In this document: one piece after another, positions 55,287 through 64,000 of the stretch
Numbering within the stretch: position 1 is the first letter of the stretch
Layout of the letters: each line of letters begins with the position of its first letter
Assembly: GCA_950295325.1 (NCBI GenBank)
Contig: OX485807.1
Location: forward strand, 30,785,666-30,849,665
Length of the DNA stretch: 64,000 nt
Origin: Polytrichum commune
Taxonomy: Eukaryota > Streptophyta > Polytrichopsida > Polytrichales > Polytrichaceae
Direction of reading: 5' to 3'
Program-made: the position numbers and the translations under genes
The notes under the pieces: model-generated
What the model saw: the letters and a program-made list of their open reading frames with translations, nothing else
What the model was told of the DNA's origin: nothing
Databases searched by the model: none

Positions 55287-57334
55287 TGCAGGAATGACAG
55301 GAAAGCCTAACTGTGCAATAGTACTATGCTTTTGAGATTGTAGGAAGGGTGGTGCAAGAAAAGCCAGGGTTATATACTTTGTGAAGGGATTCATATGGCT
55401 CATTTGGTAAAGATAAGTCGTCTGTATAGTTATGGTATCACAGATTGTATACATTGGATCTGAGGTTGTCCGAGTGATGGCATGTTACAGAGCTTACACG
55501 TACATCATAAGGCCTGTGAATCAGTTGGGCAGGGGAATCGAGAACATGTGTACATAATTGTTTCTCCAGGTCTGGTGCTTGGATAGTTTGTTAATATGTT
55601 TATGTTCCGACTCTCTGACATTGTTTTTCCATTTTAATGGATGGTTTCTTTTCAAAAGGTTGAGTTTGTGGAATGCTTTGATGTTATGAGGTCGCCATCA
55701 ATTACCAGAGTTAACAATCAGTGGCAAGGATTCAAGCCTAGAGTTTATAATATATGTAAGAATATGGAGATGTCTAGAATCTAAAATTCTGCACAGCATA
55801 TGAGTGGATGCTGTGTATCCTGTGCCATACTTTGTTGTGGTTTAATTTGGAAAACTTTCAGGATAAAGGACTTCATTTCTTATGCCCCTGATTTCTAACA
55901 ATGCAAAGTTGTATTCACCTCAGCCAGTGCCAGCGCTTAGTGATGTCATACTGGTAGATATGCATCATGAACACAATCTGAACAGATTTCTCTGGATAAG
56001 ATTATATAAACAAATTGAATTAACATTCTGGAAGTGATGGGTTTATGCCAACTGCTGCCATCGTGTATCACTTACATTCACTTTACATTTTTTCCTACTT
56101 CACAGCCAAAATGCTTGAGTTTCTCTGAATTGATGTGAAACTTGATCACACGTTTCAATGGCGCATTTCTCGATCATTACTTATTAGGTGCACAAATTAT
56201 GCATCTTCAGAGATATCTTGTTGGATATAGTCAACCTAGTCCCTATCACTTGTGAACTTATTCCAATATGGATTGTACAATTTGACCTTGTCTTTAGGCA
56301 CAGGGTACTGTTTAACAAGGTGGGTTTTGGAGTCCTTGTCGAACTATTCCAGGAGAAAATACTATGCAGGGAAGTGACTACTGGATTTCAATCAGATGCA
56401 ATTACAGGAATGCATCATAATTAGTTACATTTCTTCAATGTTATTTGTGCCCTAACTCTGATGATAGGCATTTCCTTTGTAATCTACCATAATTTCAGAC
56501 TTCAGAGGACTCAAAATTAGTGCATGAGCTTTTGTTGTTATTGTTAATATTTTTACTATTACTGATATAATTGACCTTTTGACAAACATATACGTGATTT
56601 ATGTTGTAGCACAATATGATCATAGTTTAGATTACATCTGGAAGTGAGGTGTGACACATGTTTATTCTATTGTCAAAGGTCTGGGAACTGTTGAAGATCT
56701 ACAATCTGCCAAGTGCTTCTTTTTTTCTTCTTTTTTTAAAAAACTTGCTTGAGTAATACGAACCTCTGTAACAACATCGTCAATGTGTGTAGGGGCATGT
56801 CCTTGTAGCTGTTTTGACTGCAAATGGAATGATGAAATTGAAAGGCATTTGAAGCATTCAAGGCCCTTCCAACGCATGCAAGTTATTACAAGAGGTTCAC
56901 ATCTTTGAGGGACTTATATTGTTCCCTCCAAGCCATTGACATGTGGTGGAGATGGCCCAGAGGTTGTTTATCTAACATACCTAAAGGTTTATACCCAGTT
57001 CCCTTTTGCGTTGACAATCTGCGTATGGGCTAGGATATAGCATAAAGGAGAATGGGTCTAAATGTCATGCAGCATTAAAAAACCTGTGTTTCTTCCTTCT
57101 TGACCTTTGGTGGGCCAACATTATGTTGTTGTCTATTCTATTTCAATCATCCGGGAATTTTCAAATTCTATATCTATATCTATTAGGTTGCATTTCCATG
57201 AAGAAATGGAAACATAATATTAATATCATCAAGAATCTAAGAATTGACATTCAAGTATATGTGGACAAACCATCTGTCCAAAAATAATAAGGGTTGTGCA
57301 CTTGTGGGGACAAAATCATCAAACATCAAACATC

Positions 57335-57365
<31 letters not shown>

Positions 57366-59619
57366 TTGGATGTTTATGTTCCATGTTCACCAACCACCAT
57401 ATTTGTGTGGTTTTGTGATCTAGTGTATGTCACATTGATGGCTAGAGTTGTCCAATATTCATGCATAAATCTAAATATACTTAAATCCTAGTTAAAGACA
57501 TAATTTATTTTTCATGACTAGCAATTTTGGATAAAGTTTCCACCCTTCTGTTTGGAATGAGTTTTACAACTTGCGAAAAACTGAAAGTCCAGCTATGTAT
57601 GTGCTTAGAAAGTGCTACAAAGGTGACATCATTTGCTTGTCATTGCAAAAACACCCCTAGAGCAAGCCCATTCATCCCACACCTGCATCTGCATTTGCGT
57701 TTTCTCATCCGTAATGCATGTACAGATGTAGGAAAGTGAAGTTAGCCATGCTTGCTAACGCCATCCGGTATGAAAAGTTTTGTAGATGAAGCAGAACTCC
57801 CTGCATATGTGAGAGATATGTAGGGAGGGTTATATATAATAAGACAACCAATGTAGGGCCAACGGGCTCAAATTCACGTCGGATTACCTGACGTTGGGTT
57901 TTCTTTTCTTTCTTTTCTAATACGACAACAACTTTTTTAACCTCTAACCTGCTTCTCTTTGCTAGTTACATCTACATACTTATAGATGAAGCGGTTGAGT
58001 TTCTCTTCATTAGTTTGAGGTATATTCCACGAATTCCTCTAAAATGATCGGTAATTTTCCTGAACCCCTAAACCTTAACTGGTTATATCTCACATTCAAC
58101 CGCTTCATCTGTGATGGATAATTTTCCTGAACTCTCAAACCTCAAACAGTTATTTCTCAAACTCAACCGGTTCATCTGTGATGGGTAATTTTCCTGAACC
58201 CTAAAGCTCAACCGGTTTTTTTTGTCAAACTCAACCAATTTATCTATGATGGGAAATTTTTTCTGAAGTCTTGAACTTCAAATGGTTATTTCTCATACTC
58301 AATTATATGGTTGAATTTTATTTGGTTGCAATACAAAATGAGTGGCAATCTTTTGTGCGTTTGCATCAACATCCTGGATAGAGGCCATTTTTTTTTTGTT
58401 CTTGGATGCATATGTAGATCCAAGGCACTGGAGGTGCACTCAATATGGCCTTTACGGACCCACATGGGTACACAAAAGGGGTAATAATTGTGCCTAGAGG
58501 TTATTAAATAGACAAAAGGTATGGGTATTGTTCATTATGGCTTTGTAAATATACTAGGCGTATTATTCATTTACTCCTAGTTGTACTTCTACCTTTGGGC
58601 CCATAGTCAATTTTAATGAAGTGTGGAATCTACAAGAGGTCCAAATGAATATTTCATTTCAATTACTATGTTGAATGGTAATCCCACATTGTCCAAAGGA
58701 TAAGTTCACTAGAATGAAGTGTAGTATGTTGTATGTCAAACCTAAAGTTCGACTATCTAGAGCTTGGGATAATGATTACCTATTGAAATTGAGATGTGAT
58801 CGTGCTGTGTAATTTGTTTTTTAAGTAGTGATTGAAAAAATGAAGAAAAGAAGGCACAAAAAAAACAAGTCGGCTAAAACATTGACCACCAAGACTTGGT
58901 ATTTGAGAAGGGTCTATAGGATGCGTTGCAAAAATTATAAATAGGTGGATTAAATATTGGTAGTAGCTAACCTCTAGGACTGGCTTTCCAATATAGAAAT
59001 AAGGTTATGTTGGTATGTAAAATAAGAATGGATCAATGTGGACCTATGCTTTGATAAATCATTTAATGGTAGAATTAGAAACCTTCATTGCATTGGGTAC
59101 AATGATTTATATTGCAAAAAAAAAATTGTATGAGGTATATCCAATGGACGAAGGAGTTCTTAATGATTTCATCAATGGCAAACAAATATGTCTTGTTAAG
59201 AGTATTTTAGCCATATTTTCTACATGATTTTTTTGACTTATTCATAAGATCAAGGTGTATATGATTTATTTATTTCTCACTTGTGTATGTATTTGAGGGG
59301 ATTTCCCAGTTACATATTATATGTATATCTTTTTTAAGAGGGGAACTAGCCACTTGAGGCCCAGGGCCCACCGTTGGTGAAAGGAGGAGGCCCTCGTAAG
59401 AGAGGCGGTGTTGTAATATTGTAGATCACTTGGCACATGGGCAATCTCATGCACTCTGAACCTGAAACTTGAAACCTCCAACAGTTAGCTTACACCAAGT
59501 TCATCTAAAATGCAACAAAATAAAATAAAATGCAAGATGGAACTTCAAAACTTACTCAATCATGATCTACTCAATATGTACGTGAGCTCAATATCTACAT
59601 GTCCATGTACCGAAGGTGC
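55287..59619. other. Intergenic, AT-rich, simple repeats only
   Basis: The first part should hold the 3' UTR of RMD5 copy B. It contains a (CAA)n tract at about 57337-57364 and a short tandem array at 58045-58305 (listed separately). Other ORFs are under 80 codons and show no domain. Confidence 0.5.
58045..58305 (+). repeat. Degenerate tandem array of about 70-80-base units, four copies
   Basis: The block gatgg(g/a)taattttcctgaa recurs at about 58046, 58113, 58177 and 58238. Each copy is followed by a cc(c)taaa.ct.aac.ggtta block, then tctca.a.tcaaccg.ttcat. Copies differ by small indels. No coding potential was seen. Confidence 0.65.
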
Positions 59620-61023
59620 TCAAAAAAAGAAGTCCAAATTCTCATTGAAGACTGGTAAGTTGAAAGGAAAAAAAGAAAACATATCTTGCACAACTCACTC
59701 ACAACACTTAGGTGACATCACGTGAAGAGAACAAAGAAGTGTTTGGAATTCACAGAGAATCACATAAAATGGCAAATAAAAATGCGTTGTATTTTGAATC
59801 CAATATATCTTTACGATTGAAGAAGCACATAATCAAGTTTTCTCAATCCACTACTCTCAAGTCTCTAGAAATTTTTTGCATGGCATACTAACAACAATCG
59901 CATAAGAGATTAGTACATCAAAGATATCCTAATAGTTGAGGTGCTTTTGATAAATCTAATTATGCTTCAAGTTTGAGGTGCTTCAAATGCAAGGATGATG
60001 ATTTTCATTCTTCCTACTTCTTTCTTCTAAAAGTCCCATACTTCAAACCCTAATTCTAACTTCTTGCTTCTCTTTTAGTTTTCTTGGAAAGAACTCCATG
60101 GAAATATGGAGCGACAATGACATCTCTTTAAGCATACTTCATGTTAACGTGTCCATGGGTGCACCCATGATGCGTTCGTCATTTGTTAGAATGAGCTTAA
60201 TAAAATTTTCGTTGATCAAACGAGTCCTGGAAATACGTCAAGAAAATTAGTCTACTTGCCCATTTGAAAGGCAAGAAGATGCATGGCCCATTTCTAGTTA
60301 TGGTAACCCTCTCAACTCTCTCCAATTGGGTCAACAAAATCATTTTTTTTCTTCATACCTTTGCCTCTTTTTGCATATACATAATTCGATGCAATATTCT
60401 TATGAAATATGACATGAAATATTTTATCGATTGCAGATTTGTTCATACCATGGAATTTCTTCTCTGTCATTCAGGTGATGAACAAGATGGTCGTCCAAAA
60501 CTTCAAAGAAATCACATGCCCAAGTGTCTCGCTAAATAAATATTTCCAATGGTTGTCATCTTATATGATGTTGTCATGAATGATAGAAGATTTTTGGCAA
60601 AGTAAAAAAAAAAAAACGTAATTGTGGACGAGGTGAGACATTTGTTACACAATTCATTTTTTTTTTCCAATATTTGGGTGAAGGTTTTCAATGTCTCCAC
60701 AATGGCAAAAGTATATTCTTGTTCATGGAATTTCAAGTACAGTCAAACTTTTATTGAATTTGAAGGATATGCTTTTGTTTCAATACTAAAGAGTGTATAG
60801 CTTATTTTCCACAAGTTCTAGTTGCAACAAGTCTTAATCAAAAAAGTTCAAATTCTCATTCAAGACCACTGAGTCGAAAATATATATATATATATATATT
60901 TTGCGCAACTCATTCACTACACTTAGGTGGCATCAAGTCAAGATAACAAAGAAATGATTGAAAGTCACAAAAAATCGTAGAAATTGGCAAATAAAAATCT
61001 GTTGTATCTTAATCCAATATATT
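59620..61023. repeat. Direct repeat of about 190-210 bases flanking a 1-kb interior
   Basis: About 59620-59828 aligns with about 60838-61023. Shared blocks are caaattctcattgaagac, cacaactca.tcac.acactt, aggtg(a/g)catca.gt.aaga, tggcaaataaaaat, tgttgtat.tt and aatccaatata. The right copy carries a (TA)n insertion at about 60880-60898. The interior (59830-60837) has no gag, pol or transposase. It may be a non-autonomous element with long direct repeats, or an old segmental duplication. The right copy abuts the helicase pseudogene. Confidence 0.55.
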
Positions 61024-61483
61024 AAAGAACCGTCCAATATCTAAAAGGTTGGTCATTGCATATGCTAGAATTATTGAAAACGATGTTTTGTAATAATATT
61101 GTTCATATGTATACTTGTGTAGAAATTTGTAATGCTTTAAAAATATTTGCGTTGATGTCCCTATGAGTTGAACACCAATGATTGTGATCACAAATGGTTC
61201 TTTATATGGACCGATGTTACCGTCGCAGTTGCACTGTTAATAATACTTTTTGCAATATTGTCATTCGATGTGAACATAACAAGCACACCTACAACCATTT
61301 GGAAATATTGATCGAATTTTGTGTCATTCTATCATGTTGATACATTGTGAGCTTCGGTTGCATTGTATCAAGTGTTACATGAATTCTCTCTGTTGGGTCC
61401 AAATTTGCTTTGAATATTATGTTATTGTACACGGTGATATTTTTCTAGTGCAAACATAAGATCGTAGTGGTTGAATCTATATG

Positions 61484-61496
61484 TATAAAAAATATA
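61484..61496. repeat. Target-site duplication, left copy
   Basis: The 13-mer tataaaaaatata is repeated exactly at 62505-62517, at the two ends of the LINE fragment. The bases just outside both copies differ, so the duplication is exactly 13 bases. It is wholly A/T, so chance identity is easier than for a mixed sequence, but the position at both LINE ends makes that unlikely. Confidence 0.8.
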
Positions 61497-62504
61497 GACA
61501 ACGAATTATCTAATAACTTCTGGGCCAACCCCGTAATAACAGATTCACAAAAAACAACCCTCCTTAAATTCGTACTGGCCAATACATGGGTAATGCCAGA
61601 AAGCAATTATTTTTCGGTATACAAAGATTCCCGTCCAAAACATGTTCAATATGTAATTCATTGGATGCAGATACGTGGCTACATGTACTCCTAAAATGCA
61701 ACCAACACCACATTCATGCCCTTAGAATAAAAAGACACAACAAAGCAGTCCATGAAATAAGAAAACTAATACTCTCCTCACAAAGCTCAAGATGCTATAT
61801 CCTTATGAACGCAGGCACATTCAACAATAACCCTCAAGAAAACACAGTACCCCCATGGCTCCTACCCTGCACATGTGGCCGTCAAAGATGTCAATGTAAT
61901 GCTAGACTCAAACCAGATCTAATATGTATCAAAGGACTACCACACAAAAGTAACCCACCATTACTACCAACAGACAACCTCACTATTCAATACATTGAAT
62001 TCACATATACAAACGACAGATTTTCCCAAGATACGATTAACCACAAAACTCAAAAATACCAACCATTAATAAATGACATCACCCGACAAGGATGGAAAGT
62101 AGACCCACTACTTGTCATTGTGGCCGGAGCTAGAGGCACCACGTATATCCCGTCAAAAAGGAAACTAGAATCAACATTCAAAATCCCGGAAACCTCAATT
62201 AACAACACCTTCAAAGAGATAAACACTATTGCCATACAACATGCCGCATCAATTCTATTACACAAGAGACGATTAGAAAACAATCAACCAATCCCAATAG
62301 AATAAAAGAGGGGTAGTGGTACAACCCACTGCTCGCCCTGAAGGGCTGGTGTATTTATTCTCTGGTTACTAAAGTGTCTACTCTCGAAAGAGGGAAGTAG
62401 TCTTGTACCAACGTTCCTTTGTCCAGTGGGCACTGGTCCTTTGCCAAGACGAACAGACACTCTATTCACGCCGGCCTCATACGAGGCCGGTGTTTCTATC
62501 TATC
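61497..62504 (+). mobile_element. 5'-truncated LINE with restriction-like endonuclease domain
   Basis: A 1008-base insertion bounded by a 13-base target-site duplication. The first 90 bases encode the end of a reverse transcriptase-linked region in one frame; after a one-base frameshift near 61585 a 239-codon frame (61586-62305) follows. Counting from its first ATG, it has a CCHC knuckle (Cys20, Cys23, His33, Cys38), HALRIKRHNKAV, a second Cys cluster (PCTCGRQRCQC), then KPDL (109-112), IEFTY with Glu138, and KTQKYQ (154-159). The order CCHC, K/R-P-D, E, K-x2-K-Y is that of the endonuclease of R2/CRE-type LINEs, from family knowledge. The 3' UTR (62306-62504) holds compact hairpins. The reverse transcriptase is absent, so the copy is dead on arrival. 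Such elements are uncommon in seed plants. Confidence 0.8.
62306..62504 (+). other. Structured 3' UTR of the LINE
   Basis: It contains a perfect 8-bp stem with a 4-base loop (ccggcctc at 62471-62478, gaggccgg at 62483-62490), a ccagtg/cactgg hairpin near 62424-62437, and further short inverted pairs, then a tctatctatctat tail just before the target-site duplication. Folded 3' UTRs are used by R2-type reverse transcriptases to recognise their template; that role here is inference. Confidence 0.6.
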
Positions 62505-62517
62505 TATAAAAAATATA
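62505..62517. repeat. Target-site duplication, right copy
   Basis: tataaaaaatata, identical to 61484-61496. It follows the tctatctatc tail of the LINE and marks its 3' junction with the helicase pseudogene. Confidence 0.8.
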
Positions 62518-64000
62518 TTATTGTCAATGAAGCATGCACTGTGCGTGTCTACAATCTCTGCTTATGTAGGTGGTTGATGGTGTATTATGTTGAGAAAATT
62601 GAGGTGTATGGGGTCAGATGCATGCCCAATCGATGTTCGAAGTGTGTATTATTTGGCAGTTACCCAACATGGAGCAGAAGTGATATGACATGCATTGCAA
62701 ATGACGTTTAAAACTTTAGATGTGTATATACATATCACAAGTAGTTGGACACAATCCTAAACTAATAATAAAAGCTTGTTTTGGAATAAAAATGTGTCCA
62801 TATTGCGGGTGTTTCGTTTGAGGAGTTGTTCCACTACACACAACATATTGCTAGTCATCATTGACATTTCGTCAATGATTATGATGTTTGCAATCTTTAA
62901 TTTAGTCAAAATGAGGCTTGGTTTAGGCACTTCAAACAAATAGCCATGTGTAGGTATACAAAACACAATGTGGGCTGTAGATACCGGCCTAGAAACTCTA
63001 AGTGGAACTGCTTTTGTGGTTGCTGAAAGAATGACTATTTTATCATGAATATGGAAAATATTGGACAATGTATTTCCTAAAGAATGTTTTTCCACTTCCC
63101 GGAGGTTATGTGGAGATATGTAGTCTTTGTGGATATTGAACAATGTTATCCATAACGTGTTGTTGTTCCTCAGTGAGCACCACATCTCGAATATCAATAT
63201 CAAACATGTGGTCATTATGTTTTGGTGCTTGTCTTGAATTCACTCTTGTTTAATTTAATAACGAAATTGAAACATGAATGTCATATGGTATGTGTTTAGA
63301 GTACAAGTATGGATGGTCTTCCAAAAGTTGCTCAAGAAGTTGCGATTGTTTGTCTACGTATCTGAAATTGCGATGTATGCATTCTAGTAAATTTTTTTGA
63401 ATGGTGTCCAAGTTGTAGATGATTCCACGATTGTGACATTCACAAATATAATTTGTTTCTTTCTTTATGTCAGAGAGAAGATCTTTTTCATTTCCAAAGG
63501 AAATAGTTTAAAAGAGGTTGTTGAAAAAAAAGCCACTGAACTATGGGTTGGGTGGAAGTTTGTGAACCTTGTAACTTTATGATTTTCATATATGTGAAAA
63601 ACAAGCATGTCTATTTCAAAAGATGACACGTTCCGTCGCCATATTTTATCCATTTTGAACTTAAAATATTTAATGAGGGTCATGTCCTCACATTCATATG
63701 GTCTCTTCCAAGAGATATCAATGGGATGGAAGTCCAATATCCTTGATTTGGTGACCATTCTTGTTCGTAGTGCAAGTGACTTGGAGTCGATGTATTTGAC
63801 AACAATGCTTTTTTGAACCATCAGTATTTGCAAGCATGCAACCGCCGCTTCTGAAGGTGACACCGCTCTCACTATTATAAGTGACGATATATATTTGAGT
63901 TGTGTGTCAAAAGCTCCGTCAAGTCCCATTCGTTCGTCATTTTTAACACCTGCTCCATTTCTGGCACCAAGGGAGGACAAATGCATCGACGAAAAGCATG

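Larger units (their letters stand above)
61009..64000 (-). pseudogene. PIF1-like helicase of a probable Helitron, decayed and interrupted by a LINE
   Basis: Reading leftwards from the window edge, a 173-codon frame (63986-63465) resembles the region upstream of the helicase in Helitron proteins (AVSPSEAAVACLQI, SIVVKYIDSK). A Walker A motif PPGSGKTFF follows at 63105-63076 in one frame. The next motifs are in another frame: ILSATTKAV, PVSTAHIVFCIPTHG, and the Walker B-like IIIIDEMSMMTS near 62893-62850. After the inserted LINE the C-terminal part resumes: VGVLVMFTSNDNIAKSI and TVTSVHI near 61295-61215, then FSIILAYAMT near 61090-61050, resembling the PIF1 motif before the KSQG signature, which is lost. 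Frame changes and stops show that it is dead. No Rep HUH motif is visible; it would lie beyond the right edge. A cellular PIF1 gene is less likely but not excluded. Confidence 0.7.

Noticed and set aside
54888-55454. 188-codon minus-strand ORF
   Set aside because: It covers the antisense of the RMD5 copy B RING exon; no domain of its own.

Overview
The window is eukaryotic nuclear DNA from a land plant. The coding exons are short and separated by GT-AG introns of about 100 to 1450 bases, TTTAGGG-type telobox motifs sit near gene starts, and every recognised protein belongs to a family with clear plant members. The low gene density, the divergence of the proteins from flowering-plant versions as I know them, and a LINE fragment with a restriction-like endonuclease make a non-seed plant (moss, liverwort, lycophyte or fern) my best guess. 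The species cannot be named from this sequence alone.

Layout. 1-2820: a 213-base tandem duplication, then a minus-strand strictosidine-synthase-like gene (three exons, 283 codons, one GC-AG intron) that stops before the end of its beta-propeller and is probably a pseudogene. 2968-3500: a 155-base tandem repeat in which each unit has a TATA-like box and the first two carry a matching mini-ORF. 5553-12719, minus: a twelve-exon coiled-coil and glutamine-rich nuclear-type protein of about 997 residues. 13741-17068: transposon relics, including a decayed LINE C-terminus. 17069-20726, minus: PRP4, a WD40 protein of the U4/U6 snRNP, five exons, 561 residues. 20727-34390: repeat-rich DNA with a TIR element, two separate tandem arrays (about 214 and 205 bases), a small GC-rich ORF followed by a decayed copy of its 3' end, a 54-base array and a strong foldback. 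34391-41570, plus: GCN5 histone acetyltransferase, sixteen exons, 604 residues, with a four-copy tandem repeat inside intron 1. 45982-49069 and 53222-55286, plus: two tandem RMD5/GID2-type RING E3 subunits (382 and 384 residues) with identical exon structure. 55287-64000: AT-rich DNA ending in a minus-strand PIF1-like (probably Helitron) helicase pseudogene, into which a 5'-truncated LINE has inserted with a perfect 13-base target-site duplication.

The intact genes are housekeeping regulators of separate processes: pre-mRNA splicing (PRP4), chromatin acetylation (GCN5) and protein turnover (the RMD5 pair). They share no obvious pathway. All exon coordinates were worked out by hand from splice consensus, reading-frame continuity and family resemblance; the sum of exon lengths is a multiple of three for every multi-exon gene listed.
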